Assembly: GCA_963716245.1 (NCBI GenBank)
Contig: OY970300.1
Span: forward strand, 2,108,001 to 2,172,000
Reading direction: 5' to 3'
Length of the DNA stretch: 64,000 nt
Source of the DNA: VRUE01 sp963716245
GTDB taxonomy: Bacteria; Actinomycetota; Thermoleophilia; Solirubrobacterales; 70-9
The position numbers and the translations under genes were made by a program. The stretch's first letter is position 1, and every line of letters begins with the position of its first letter. Shown one piece after another: positions 1 to 8,509 of the stretch. The notes under the pieces are model-generated. The model saw only the letters and a program-made list of their open reading frames with translations. It ran no database searches and was not told where the DNA came from.

Positions 1-7
1 GAGCTGG

Positions 8-1192
8 CTAGGCGGCGCTGACCACGTAGAGCGGCGTCGCGACGGGGAAACCCTTCAGGCTGACCTCGCCGATCGGGTCGCATTCGAGGTTCCGCCCCGA
101 GAGCGTGCCGGCGACGCTGTTGGTAACCAGAACCTCGCCGGCGTGGGCGCGGCCGACGACGCGGTGGACCAGGTTGACGTGGGTGCCGAAGTAGTCGCCG
201 TCGCGGTAGACGGCGGGCGCGTGGTGGATCGCCACCCGAGGGCGGGGTCGCTCCGGGAAGCGGTCGAGCAGGGCGACTGCCCATTCGGTCAGGGAGCCGG
301 GTTCCGGCGAGACGACCATCACCTCGTCGCCGATCGTCTTGACGATCGTCGCGTCGGCGGGCATCGTCGCTTCGACCGTCTCGACGAAGTTCTCGACCAC
401 GTCGAGCGCCTCGAGGTCGCCCTCCTCCTCGGTGTAGCGGGTGAAGCCGGTCAGGTCGATGAAGCAGAGCGTCACCGGCACCCGGCCGAGCTGCGAGCCC
501 TCCGCCTCCAGGTCGGACTCCATGTGGCCGACCACGTCCTGTTCGAGGAAGAAGCGCAGGTAGCGGGTGTGCAGGTAGGCGGTCAGCGGCGCGGCGAGGG
601 GCAGCACGTCGGCGGCGAGCTCGCCCATCTCCTCGGCGATCTCCAGCTCCGGCAGGGCGTCGCGGATCATCGGCTCGTGCACGTAGAGGTGGAAGAGGCG
701 CACCTCGGCGTCGGCGATGCGTCGCATCGACTGCACGTAGACGCGGACCAGCTGCAGGAAGGCGACGAGCGGGAAGCCGGCGGCGAGCACGCGCGCGCAG
801 TGGCGCAGCGCGGTCACGTCGTCGGGGCCGAGCAGCCGCTCGCGGCCGAGCGGGGTGCCGAGGATGACGAGGATGCGCTCGATCAGCTCCGGCTCGAGGC
901 CGGTCTCCCGGGCGACCTCCTCCAGCGTCGTCCGCTCCTCCGCCCCGGGGAACAGCTCCTCGACGAAGCCGAAGGCGAGCCTGCCCTCGCGGCCCGCCCG
1001 CTTCAGCTCCTCCAGCGTGTGCCCCCGCTCCCGCATCCGCGCGACCACCCGGGCCTGCGCGGCCGCCGCAGCCGTCCACCGCCCCCGCCGCACCGGCAGC
1101 ACCTTCTCCTCCGCCCACCGTTTCAGCGTGCTGGTGGAGACTCCCGAACGTCGCGAGGCCTCGGCCAGGGAGATGCGCTGGTCGGCTGCCAT
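8..1192 (-). CDS. MerR-type HTH / class III adenylate cyclase
   Basis: This 394-aa protein probably makes cAMP from ATP in the cytosol. Residues 5-70 form a MerR-like winged helix (SRRSGVSTSTLKRWAEEK). The middle is an all-helical regulatory region. The last 170 residues are a class III cyclase homology domain: FIDLTGFTRY carries the first metal-binding Asp, KTIGDEVMV the substrate Lys and second Asp, and VNLVHR the transition-state Asn and Arg. All key residues seem present, so activity is likely. A -10-like TAGCCT lies 7 nt before the ATG with no ribosome binding site, suggesting a leaderless mRNA. The ligand sensed by the N-terminal half is unknown. Confidence 0.85.
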   Translation of the reverse strand: MAADQRISLAEASRRSGVSTSTLKRWAEEKVLPVRRGRWTAAAAAQARVVARMRERGHTLEELKRAGREGRLAFGFVEELFPGAEERTTLEEVARETGLEPELIERILVILGTPLGRERLLGPDDVTALRHCARVLAAGFPLVAFLQLVRVYVQSMRRIADAEVRLFHLYVHEPMIRDALPELEIAEEMGELAADVLPLAAPLTAYLHTRYLRFFLEQDVVGHMESDLEAEGSQLGRVPVTLCFIDLTGFTRYTEEEGDLEALDVVENFVETVEATMPADATIVKTIGDEVMVVSPEPGSLTEWAVALLDRFPERPRPRVAIHHAPAVYRDGDYFGTHVNLVHRVVGRAHAGEVLVTNSVAGTLSGRNLECDPIGEVSLKGFPVATPLYVVSAA

Positions 1193-1199
1193 GAGCCCG

Positions 1200-1205
1200 A
1201 GGCTA
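1200..1205 (-). promoter_or_regulatory. -10-like TAGCCT of a leaderless start
   Basis: TAGCCT on the minus strand ends 7 nt before the cyclase ATG, and no Shine-Dalgarno is visible. A 7-bp inverted repeat (CCCTGAC at 1214-1220, GTCAGGG at 1229-1235) just upstream overlaps the expected -35 and could be an operator. Confidence 0.45.
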
Positions 1206-1286
1206 GCCCCCGTCCCTGACAGCTGAGAGTCAGGGTCGCGCGGGCGAGATCGTCCCGCGGCGTCGACAGCTCGGGCGGGTGGCGTG

Positions 1287-1333
1287 CCGAAGAGGTCCTC
1301 GCCCGCAGCCTGCGAGGACGAGAACCCCTTCGG
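1287..1333 (-). terminator. Hairpin downstream of amt-glnB
   Basis: Nested inverted repeats (CCGAAG 1287-1292 with CTTCGG 1328-1333, and GTCCTCG 1295-1301 with CGAGGAC 1313-1319) begin about 30 nt after the glnB stop. There is no clear U tract, so this is a structure-based terminator call. Confidence 0.45.
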
Positions 1334-1360
1334 TGCGACAGGACCCGCCCGCCGCTGCGA

Positions 1361-1729
1361 CTACGCGGGAATCTCCTCGTCGGAGTGGACCTGCAGCACC
1401 TCCTCGCCGGCCTCGCCGGTGCGGATGCGGATCGCTTCCTCGACCGGCAGGACGAAGATCTTGCCGTCGCCGACCTCGCCCGTGCGGGAGTGCTTGAGGA
1501 TCGTCTCGACGACCAGCGACTTGTCCTTGTCCTCGACGACGACCTCGAGCTTGAGCTTCGGCCGCACATTGACGGTGAGGGTCGAGCCCCGGTAGCGCTC
1601 GACGATCCCTTTCTGGCGGCCCGAGCCCTTGGCCTCGCTGATCGACAGGGAGGGGAACCCCCTGTCGAGCAGCTCGGCCCTGATCGGCTCGAACGCCTCG
1701 TGGCGGATGAACGCCTCTATCTTCTTCAT
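1361..1729 (-). CDS. glnB: P-II nitrogen regulatory protein lacking Tyr51
   Basis: Trimeric cytosolic signal protein that reads ATP/ADP and 2-oxoglutarate and normally controls Amt and glutamine synthetase. It is 122 aa and aligns without gaps to GlnB/GlnK (MKKIEAFIRHEAFEPIR, GRQKGIVERYRG, TGEVGDGKIFV, RIRTGE). In the T-loop, Tyr46 is kept but the position of the uridylylated or adenylylated Tyr51 is Leu. Covalent control by a GlnD-type enzyme is therefore unlikely, and control may be by ligand binding alone. A short C-terminal extension (about 10 aa) follows the RIRTGE motif. The gene lies 4 nt after amt, surely in one operon. Confidence 0.95.
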   Translation of the reverse strand: MKKIEAFIRHEAFEPIRAELLDRGFPSLSISEAKGSGRQKGIVERYRGSTLTVNVRPKLKLEVVVEDKDKSLVVETILKHSRTGEVGDGKIFVLPVEEAIRIRTGEAGEEVLQVHSDEEIPA

Positions 1730-1733
1730 GCGA

Positions 1734-3224
1734 TCAGGCCTCCACTCGCGACTCGGTCGCGGTCATCTGGGCGGGTGCGGCCGCCGGGATTGCGGCGCCC
1801 GTGCCGATCGACCCCGGCAAGCCGGTCGAGTACTCCGGCTGCGGGATGAACTGCTCCGGGTACCCGTACATGCCGTGCGAGCTGATGTCGAGGCCGGCTT
1901 CCTCCTCCTCGTCGGAGACCCGCAGCCCGATCGTCGCCTTGATCAGGGCGAACGTGGCGAACGAGATCGCGAAGACGACGACGAAGGTGAACAGGACCGC
2001 CAGGCCCTGGACCCCCAGCTGCCCGAACGTCGCGCTGAACGAGACATCGTCGAACAGCGAGTACCAGACTCCCGGCGCCGCGCCTTCGACGATCAGCCGC
2101 GGCGAGGCGAAGATGCCGACCGCGAGGGTCCCCCAGATCCCGGCCAATCCGTGCGCCGAGAGGGCGCCGACCGGGTCGTCGAGGAACCGCTCGATCGCCA
2201 GCACGGCGTAGACGACGATCAGGCCGGCGACGAAGCCGATGATCGGCGCAGCCCAGAACTCGACGAAGCCCGACGGCGCGGTGATGCCGACCAGGCCGGC
2301 GATCGCCCCGTTGCCGGCCATGCCGACGTCGAGCGTCCTGCTCTTGAGCCAGATCGCCAACGAAGCGCCGATCACCCCGGCCGCGGCTGCGAGTTGCGTG
2401 TTCAGCATCACCTCGCCGAAGAACGAGCCGGCGGTTTCGAAGGTCGAGCCCCCGTTGAAGCCGAACCAGCCGATCCAGAGGATGATCACGCCCAGGCCGA
2501 CCAGCGGCATCGAGTGGCCCGGGATCGCCCGCGGCTTGCCGTCGGCGTCGTACTTGCCCTTGCGGGCGCCGAGCAGGATCAGCGCCGCCAGCGCGCCGAC
2601 CGCACCGGTCAGGTGGACGACCGAGGAGCCGGCGAAGTCCATCACCGGCTTGCCGCCGATGTCGGAGAGCAGGCCGCCGCCCCAGACCGCGTGCGCGACC
2701 AGCGGGTAGATCACCGCGCCGAAGACGATCGCGTAGATCACGTAGGCGCCGAACTTGATCCGCTCCAGGGTCGTGCCCCAGACGATCGCCAGCGAGACGG
2801 CGCAGAAGGCGAGGCCGAACAGCATCAGCATCGCGTCCGATCCGGCCACGTTGAACGCTTCTTCGCCCTGCCCGACCACCTGGTCGAAGTGGAAGAAGAA
2901 ACCGCTCGTGCCGAAGAAGTCGTTGCCGCCGCCTTCGGCGACGCCGTAGCCGATCGCCCACCAGGCGATCGTCACGAGCGCGAGGTTGACGAGAATCTTG
3001 GCGACCCCGGTCCCCACGTTCTTCTGCCTCGAGAAGCCGATCTCCAGGAACATGAACCCGGCCTGCATCAGGAAGACCAGGGCGGTGGCGACCGCGACCC
3101 AGACCATGTCCAGCTCGACGGTCTTTTCGGCCACGGTGTCGGCGATCGCCGCCGATGCCGCCCCTGGCAGCACCAGCGAGGCAAACGCCGCGAGCATCAC
3201 GGCGAGTCCAAGTCTCTTCTTCAT
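1734..3224 (-). CDS. amt: Ammonium transporter
   Basis: Inner-membrane ammonium channel of the Amt/MEP/Rh family, 496 aa. I chose the ATG at 3224 because it follows a strong AAGGAGGA and opens a signal peptide (MKKRLGLAVMLAAFASLVLP), as in other Amt proteins. About eleven membrane segments follow. The signature AGFMFLEIGF and both pore histidines (GSSVVHLTGA, SAHGLAGIWGT) are present. The cytosolic C-terminal tail is long and carries an acidic EEEEAG stretch. It pairs with the P-II gene downstream, the usual arrangement in which P-II blocks the channel. Confidence 0.96.
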   Translation of the reverse strand: MKKRLGLAVMLAAFASLVLPGAASAAIADTVAEKTVELDMVWVAVATALVFLMQAGFMFLEIGFSRQKNVGTGVAKILVNLALVTIAWWAIGYGVAEGGGNDFFGTSGFFFHFDQVVGQGEEAFNVAGSDAMLMLFGLAFCAVSLAIVWGTTLERIKFGAYVIYAIVFGAVIYPLVAHAVWGGGLLSDIGGKPVMDFAGSSVVHLTGAVGALAALILLGARKGKYDADGKPRAIPGHSMPLVGLGVIILWIGWFGFNGGSTFETAGSFFGEVMLNTQLAAAAGVIGASLAIWLKSRTLDVGMAGNGAIAGLVGITAPSGFVEFWAAPIIGFVAGLIVVYAVLAIERFLDDPVGALSAHGLAGIWGTLAVGIFASPRLIVEGAAPGVWYSLFDDVSFSATFGQLGVQGLAVLFTFVVVFAISFATFALIKATIGLRVSDEEEEAGLDISSHGMYGYPEQFIPQPEYSTGLPGSIGTGAAIPAAAPAQMTATESRVEA

Positions 3225-3402
3225 CTGAACGTCCTCCTTGCCCACCGGAGCACGCCCCGGCAGTCGCGTTTGGCGGTTGCGGCCAAGGTATGAGTGGACG
3301 TCGAGGGGGTGTTTGGACCGCTGGAGGAAATACCGCCGGCCCGGTTCTCCCCGGTGGCAGAGCAGGCCCGGCGGACGGGAGGGCTCTAAGGTCAGCCGCC
3401 GC

Positions 3403-4077
3403 GTGCCCGCCCGCCTCCAGCCGAATGCCCCCCTCGCCGCCGACGCGATCCTGGTCGGCGACCCCGGGCGTGCCCTGCTGCTGGCGCAGGAGCTGCTGGA
3501 GCAGCCGAAGATGAGCAACCACGCCCGCGGGCTCTGGGGCTACACGGGCCGGACCCACGCCGGCACGGACCTGACGATCCAGTCGACCGGGATGGGGGCG
3601 CCGAGCGCGGCCGTCGTCCTGGCCGACCTGGCCGAGCTGGGGGTGCGGCGCGCGGTGCGGGTCGGGACCTGCGTCGGCCTGGAGCTCGACCTCGGCCCGG
3701 GCGAGCTCCTGATAGTCACGGAGGCGGTCGCCACCGCCGGGAGCGCGACGGCCTTCGGCGTGGCGGCGGGCACGGCGGTGCGACCCGACCCGGATCTGCT
3801 GGCGCGCCTGCGGGCGGAGCTTGCGGGCAAGGGGCGGGACGCGCGCGTCGTCAGTCTCGATACGGCCCACGGCGACACCCCCGCCCTGCCCGGCGACGCG
3901 GCGGGGGCCGACATGCAGACCGTTGCGGTTCTGGCCCGCGCCGCGGCGCTCGGGATCGCGATCGGCGCGGTCCTGGTCGTCACCGAGACGGCGTCGGGCG
4001 ACCGGCTCGACGACGCAGGGCTCGAGGCGGCGGCGAAGCTGGCCGGAGGGGCGGCCTCAGGCGTACTCTCACCCTAA
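3403..4077 (+). CDS. Nucleoside phosphorylase family protein (PNP/UDP type)
   Basis: Predicted cytosolic enzyme splitting a nucleoside with phosphate. From the GTG at 3403 it has 224 aa. Family landmarks are ILVGDPGRA near the N-terminus (phosphate loop), GMGAPSAAVV, RVGTCVG and the late GADMQTVAVL, matching the substrate-binding ME/T region of uridine and purine nucleoside phosphorylases. The sequence is short for the family, so the substrate cannot be assigned. The frame stays open upstream to 3238, but that part is Arg/Pro-rich and non-conserved. A TAAGGT lies 10 nt before the GTG. Confidence 0.8.
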   Translation: MPARLQPNAPLAADAILVGDPGRALLLAQELLEQPKMSNHARGLWGYTGRTHAGTDLTIQSTGMGAPSAAVVLADLAELGVRRAVRVGTCVGLELDLGPGELLIVTEAVATAGSATAFGVAAGTAVRPDPDLLARLRAELAGKGRDARVVSLDTAHGDTPALPGDAAGADMQTVAVLARAAALGIAIGAVLVVTETASGDRLDDAGLEAAAKLAGGAASGVLSP

Positions 4078-4091
4078 GGTCGAGGGTTAGA

Positions 4092-4430
4092 TCAGGCTGC
4101 GTCGGCTTCGCTGGAAGGCCGATCCGACGTCATCTGGCGGCGAAGGCCGCCGATCTCGCGAGCGACGCGGTCGACCTGGTCCTCGATGTCCTCGAGGCGC
4201 TGCGAGATCGAGCGGAGCCGGCGCTCCAGCCTTTCGATGTCGCTCGCGGAGGGCAGATTGAGCGCCGTGAAGGCGGCCTGCTGGGCCTCCAGGGCCTTCT
4301 CGCGGGCGCCGAAGGCGGCGGTCACGGCGTTCTCGAGCGTCTTGCTCTCGAGGAGCGCCTGGGCGAGCTCGGCGATCGCGTGCTCGCTGCGTGCGCGCAG
4401 GCCCTCCTGGTCGTCGAACTCGGCGCTCAT
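4092..4430 (-). CDS. Small coiled-coil protein, unknown function
   Basis: 112 aa, no signal peptide. Residues 10-60 are helical, with an Ala/Glu-rich repeat resembling phasin-type helices. Residues 65-98 are a strong heptad coiled coil (IERLERRLRSISQRLEDIED). This suggests an oligomeric scaffold or granule/membrane-associated protein, but I cannot name the family. The ATG at 4430 follows TAAGGT by 7 nt (leaderless pattern). Monocistronic, convergent with the phosphorylase gene. Confidence 0.75.
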   Translation of the reverse strand: MSAEFDDQEGLRARSEHAIAELAQALLESKTLENAVTAAFGAREKALEAQQAAFTALNLPSASDIERLERRLRSISQRLEDIEDQVDRVAREIGGLRRQMTSDRPSSEADAA

Positions 4431-4437
4431 CGAAGAC

Positions 4438-4443
4438 ACCTTA
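4438..4443 (-). promoter_or_regulatory. -10-like TAAGGT of a leaderless start
   Basis: TAAGGT on the minus strand is separated by 7 nt from the ATG at 4430. Confidence 0.4.
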
Positions 4444-4637
4444 ACGAGCGCATCCGGATCGGCTGGAATCCTGCTGCTTACAGGCATGGGCCGATCGATG
4501 ATTAAGGGGATGTTGGGAGGACGCCCGGCGCGTTGCGCGCCTCCGCGGAAGTCAGTAGCGTGGTCGGGGCCCGAGCACCTGGGGAGAGGATCGGCGCAGG
4601 TTGCAAACCTGTGGCAGGGGTAGAGAGGCGCAGCCGG

Positions 4638-6926
4638 ATGAGAGACAAGCTCGCATTGATGATCGCCTTGGCCGGCTTCGCGGTCGTGACCGCCTTGGGC
4701 GTCGGCATCGCCGGCGCCAGTCAGTCCGCGGACCTCGGCGAGGGCGAGGCGGCCGGCCCGATGGCGGGCGCCGGCCTGCTGCCCTCCGTCGAAGCAACCG
4801 CCTGCGCGAACCAGGCCGACGACGACGGAGACGGCCTCGTCGACGTCGGAGATCCGGACTGCGCGTCGCCCTCCGATCCGGAAGAGGCGCCGGCCGCGGA
4901 ACCGGTCGAACCCGAGACGCCCGAGCCGCCGAGCGAAGTCGACGAGGGCGGTGTGCAGAGCGGGGCGACCCTCGACGCCGGCGACGCGACCGAAGCCGGC
5001 CAGACCGGCGTCACCCGTAATCAGGACCTGGGCGCGTCCGGCGCGACCGCCGGCAGCGACGGCGCGGTCAGCGCCCCACCGGCGACGGCGGGATACCAGC
5101 CGCCCGCCAAAGGGCCGGACGGCGGTTCGCAGTTCGACGACGGCGGCACCCCGACGGACGCGAACCCGACGACGACGATCGCGCCCTTCGGCCCGGCGCC
5201 GATCGGCGTCCCCAACATCGTCATCGACTCCTTCGAGATCCCGCCCTTCCTGCTGCCGATCTACCAGGCCTGCGGAACGGAGTACGGGATCCCCTGGCAG
5301 GTGCTGGCCTCGATCAACAAAATCGAGACGGCGTTCGGCACGAACCTCAACGTGTCCAGCGCGGGCGCGATGGGCTGGATGCAGTTCATCCCGTCGAGCT
5401 GGGAGATGTACGGCGTCGACGCGAACGGCGACGGTCGCAAGGACCCCTACAACCCGGTGGACGCGATCTGCGCGGCCGGCAACTACCTGAAGGCGGCGGG
5501 CGGCCGCGAGAACCTCTACGAGGCGATCTTCGCCTACAACCACGCCGACTGGTACGTCCAGGAGGTGCTGCTCTACGCGCGCGCCTACGGCAAGCTGCCG
5601 GCCGACCTGGTCGGCTCGCTGACCGGGCTGACCGAGGGCGCGCACTTCCCGGTCGCCGCCGACGCCCGCTACGCCGACGACATCTCGACCCGCGAGGCGC
5701 TCGAGCGGTCCACGCCCGACCAGCGCGAGGAGTACGGCAACGCGGCCGAGGTCATCTCCTCCTCCCCCACCCGGCGGGGCATCAACATCTTCGCCCGGAC
5801 GGGCGCGCCCGTCGTCGCGGTCAACGACGGGGTCGTGATCAAGATGGGCGACTCGCCGCGGCTCGGCCGCTACGTCGTCCTTCGCGACGCCTACGGCAAC
5901 CGCTACACCTACGCCGGGCTGGGCCGGCTCGTCACCGAGCGCCGCCTGATCGTGATGCCGACCGGCCGCGAGAAGCGGGTCCCGGTCGACAGCCAGAACA
6001 TCAGGCCCCGGCTCCACGCCCTGCCCGAGCGAGTCGACGGACGGCAGCGGCTGAGCGCCCGCGAGCGGGTCGACAGCGCCACCGCGCTCGGCGCCGACGG
6101 CTCGATCAGGGTCGGCTCGAAGGTGATCGCGGGCACGGTGCTGGCGCGGATCGGCCGTGGCGAGGACGGCGTCGACCCCCACATCAACTTCTCGATTCGC
6201 CCGGCCGGGCGGGGCGCTCCGCGGATCGACCCGAAGCCGATCCTCGACGGCTGGAAGCTGCTCGAGGCCACGGCGATCTACCGGGCCAAGGGCAAGAGCC
6301 CGTTCGCGCTCGAGCTCGGCAGCGCCGGTGTCCTGCTGCTCTCCAAGGAGGCGCTGCAGCGTCGGGTCCTCGCCGACCGGGGGATCGAGCTCTCGGACTG
6401 CGACCGGGTCGAAGTCCGCGCCGGCCAGATCGACAAACGAGTGCTGGCGACCCTCGCCTTCCTCTCCGAGCAGGGCTTCCGGATGACGATCACCTCGATG
6501 CTGTGCGGCCGGCACGGCAGCATCACGACCAGCGGCAACGTCTCCAACCACTCGTTCGGCGGAGCCGTCGACATCGCGACGATCAACGGCGTGCCGGTGC
6601 TCGGCAACCAGGGGCCGGGGACGCTGACCCACGAGCTGCTCGAGGCGGTGCTGCGCCTGCAGGGGACGATGATCCCCGACGAGCTGATCTCGCTCGAGAA
6701 CCTCGGTGGTCCCAGCTTCGCGATGGGCGACCACGCCGACCACGTCCACATCGGCTGGCGGCCCAGCTATGGGACCCGGATCGAGGGGGAATTCGTGCAG
6801 CTGCTCAAACCCGACCAGTGGCTGCGCCTGACCGACCGGCTCGGTGAGATCGAGAACCCGGAGGTGCTGACGAGCCCCTCCGACAGCTCGCTGCCGGCGG
6901 GCGACCGCGCTCAGCGCGGCGACTGA
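4638..6926 (+). CDS. Secreted peptidoglycan hydrolase: lytic transglycosylase, degenerate LytM, M15 peptidase
   Basis: 762-aa exported multi-domain wall protein. An N-terminal signal anchor (residues 3-28) is followed by an acidic, disordered stretch with a calcium-type DDDGDG motif (about 60-75). An MltB-like transglycosylase domain spans about 205-300 (catalytic Glu230 in NKIETAFG; AGAMGWMQFIPSSW). A LytM/M23 fold spans about 380-530, where the zinc ligands are mostly lost: HxGxD is RRGIN, YAHL is YAGL, PHLHF is PHINF. An M15-type carboxypeptidase domain follows, with intact SNHSFGGAVD (His638, Asp645) and HVH (702-704). The likely role is cutting both glycan and peptide in wall remodelling, with the middle domain acting as binder or regulator. 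The ATG follows GAGAGG. Confidence 0.85.
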   Translation: MRDKLALMIALAGFAVVTALGVGIAGASQSADLGEGEAAGPMAGAGLLPSVEATACANQADDDGDGLVDVGDPDCASPSDPEEAPAAEPVEPETPEPPSEVDEGGVQSGATLDAGDATEAGQTGVTRNQDLGASGATAGSDGAVSAPPATAGYQPPAKGPDGGSQFDDGGTPTDANPTTTIAPFGPAPIGVPNIVIDSFEIPPFLLPIYQACGTEYGIPWQVLASINKIETAFGTNLNVSSAGAMGWMQFIPSSWEMYGVDANGDGRKDPYNPVDAICAAGNYLKAAGGRENLYEAIFAYNHADWYVQEVLLYARAYGKLPADLVGSLTGLTEGAHFPVAADARYADDISTREALERSTPDQREEYGNAAEVISSSPTRRGINIFARTGAPVVAVNDGVVIKMGDSPRLGRYVVLRDAYGNRYTYAGLGRLVTERRLIVMPTGREKRVPVDSQNIRPRLHALPERVDGRQRLSARERVDSATALGADGSIRVGSKVIAGTVLARIGRGEDGVDPHINFSIRPAGRGAPRIDPKPILDGWKLLEATAIYRAKGKSPFALELGSAGVLLLSKEALQRRVLADRGIELSDCDRVEVRAGQIDKRVLATLAFLSEQGFRMTITSMLCGRHGSITTSGNVSNHSFGGAVDIATINGVPVLGNQGPGTLTHELLEAVLRLQGTMIPDELISLENLGGPSFAMGDHADHVHIGWRPSYGTRIEGEFVQLLKPDQWLRLTDRLGEIENPEVLTSPSDSSLPAGDRAQRGD

Positions 6927-6970
6927 CGCATCGAGGAGAATCCGGTCTTCTGGGCCAGTACTTCGGATTC

Positions 6971-7822
6971 GTGCAGTTCGAGTTCGCCGGCACGCTGGGC
7001 GTCGCCGACGGTCGCTACCTGGCCCGGGACGGAGGCGACGAGGGGCGGCAGAGCGTCCTGGTAGTCGAAACCCTGGGCGCGCCGCCGCCGCCGGGGCGGC
7101 GCAGGCGCCGCCCACGCGAGGCGGACACCGACGCCGTCCCCCCGTCTCTCCCCCTAGCCCGGGCGACGGCGGTCAGGGCCGGCGAGCCGTTCGACTCGCC
7201 CGACGCGGCGGAGGCCTGGCTGGAGGGCGCCCTGGCCGACGAGGATGCGATCGACGCCGCGGTCAGGGAGGGCATCGGCCTGCTCAACCGGGCGCTCCAC
7301 GCGCAGGCCGCCGCGATCGCCGATCCCTACGGCGGGGAGACGGCCGCAGAGCGAGCCGTCCTGGTCCGGATCGGCTATGGCAGCGGCGAGGACGTGGCGT
7401 CGGGTCGCTTCTCACTCGCCCACGAGGTCGACGTGCGCGGCAGGACGCGGCGGAGGCGCCGCGAGGAGGAGCTGCGCCCGCAGGAGCGCGTCGCGGCGGT
7501 GCTCGGGCAAAGGGAGCGGATCGACGCCTGCGAGACGCTGCTGCTGCGAGCCCGGGCCGATCTGGACGGCGGACGCATGCGCGAGGCCGCGCTGCAGCTG
7601 CGCGTCGCGCTCGAGGCGCTGCTGGTCGAGTTGTCGGGGGCGCTCGTCGACCCCGGCCATGCGGAGGACATGGGCACCGTCGAGGCGCGCCGCCACGAGG
7701 CGGGCGAGGCCGCCAACCTGGCGCTGCGCGGCGAGCTGGACGCGGAGCGGCGGCGCGGCGTGCGCGAGCTGATCGAGCTGTGCGAGCGGGTCGTGCGCCG
7801 TCGCCGCGTTCTGCGCGGCTGA
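6971..7822 (+). CDS. Conserved hypothetical protein
   Basis: 283 aa from a GTG; I do not recognise the family. The N-terminal third is beta-rich, with a short Arg/Pro-rich linker (PPPPGRRRRR). The C-terminal half is helical with many Arg and Glu. No signal peptide, membrane segment or catalytic motif is visible. The frame continues upstream in protein-like sequence (GQYFGFVQFEFAG) to a CTG at 6950, 11 nt after GAGGAG, so the true start may be there. It begins close behind the hydrolase gene and may be co-transcribed. Confidence 0.7.
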   Translation: MQFEFAGTLGVADGRYLARDGGDEGRQSVLVVETLGAPPPPGRRRRRPREADTDAVPPSLPLARATAVRAGEPFDSPDAAEAWLEGALADEDAIDAAVREGIGLLNRALHAQAAAIADPYGGETAAERAVLVRIGYGSGEDVASGRFSLAHEVDVRGRTRRRRREEELRPQERVAAVLGQRERIDACETLLLRARADLDGGRMREAALQLRVALEALLVELSGALVDPGHAEDMGTVEARRHEAGEAANLALRGELDAERRRGVRELIELCERVVRRRRVLRG

Positions 7823-7828
7823 GGTTCC

Positions 7829-8509
7829 CTAGAGGGACAGGCGCCGGGCGACGACCGCATCGAGAAGGGACTCGGCGATGTGGTGGGCTTCGTCCAGGGC
7901 GATGCCGTCCAGGGAGGGGACGCCGATGACGGTGAGCCCGGCCGCGCGGGCGGCGGCCACCCCGGTTGGCGAGTCCTCGAGGGCGACGACGTCGGGGGCC
8001 GGCTCGACTCCGAGGCGGCGACAGGCCTCGAGGTAGGGGTCTGGGGCCGGCTTCGGCGCGGCGACCTCGTGCGCGCTCAGGACCACGTCGAAGTCGTCGT
8101 GGAACCCGACGATCTCCAGCGAGCGGAGGACGAAGCGCAGCGGCGAGTTGGAGACGAGCCCGATCGGAGTGCCGCGCTCCTTCAGCCTGTGCAGCAGCTC
8201 ACGGGCGCCGACCATCGCCTCCACCCCGTGCTCGAGCTCGGCGACGACGAGGTCGTTCAGCTCCTCGATCAGCGCCGCCGCCCGTCCCGGCTCCCCGAGG
8301 CGGCGTTCGAGGACGGCGCCGGCGATCTCGGCCGAGGTGCCGACCAGCTCGCGCTTGTGGGCGGGCGTGAACTCGAGGTCGCGCCGCTCGAAGAGGTCCT
8401 GCTCCGCCCGCGTCCAGACCGACTCGGTGTCGAGGAGCAGGCCGTCGTTGTCGAAGACGACGGCGGTGGGCGCCCCGAGAGCGGCCTGGTCAGGCTGGGC
8501 GATCGTCAT
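7829..8509 (-). CDS. HAD-superfamily phosphatase (beta-phosphoglucomutase/GS1-like)
   Basis: 226-aa cytosolic hydrolase of subfamily IA. Motif I is VVFDNDGLLLDTE; the second Asp is kept, with Asn between (DxDG appears as DNDG, nucleophile Asp first). Motif II is VSNSP, motif III the Lys of AAPKPAPDPY, and motif IV EDSPTGVAAARAAG. The helical cap lies between residues 35 and 100. It probably dephosphorylates a small phosphosugar or polyol; the substrate is not predictable. The ATG overlaps the sirtuin stop by 4 nt (ATGA), so the two are translationally coupled. Confidence 0.88.
   Translation of the reverse strand: MTIAQPDQAALGAPTAVVFDNDGLLLDTESVWTRAEQDLFERRDLEFTPAHKRELVGTSAEIAGAVLERRLGEPGRAAALIEELNDLVVAELEHGVEAMVGARELLHRLKERGTPIGLVSNSPLRFVLRSLEIVGFHDDFDVVLSAHEVAAPKPAPDPYLEACRRLGVEPAPDVVALEDSPTGVAAARAAGLTVIGVPSLDGIALDEAHHIAESLLDAVVARRLSL

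Noticed and set aside
1726..3870. Long alternative frame over amt
   Set aside because: Shadow; the amt frame has clear membrane segments and family motifs.
4533..4637. Possible c-di-AMP (ydaO) riboswitch before the peptidoglycan hydrolase, as is common for actinobacterial wall hydrolases
   Set aside because: Only a short CAGGTT-GCA-AACCTG hairpin is visible; the conserved ydaO core motifs could not be found by eye.
4092..7115. A 1007-codon open frame on the minus strand
   Set aside because: It is the antisense shadow of the hydrolase gene at 4638-6926; only the last 112 codons (4092-4430) have coding character.
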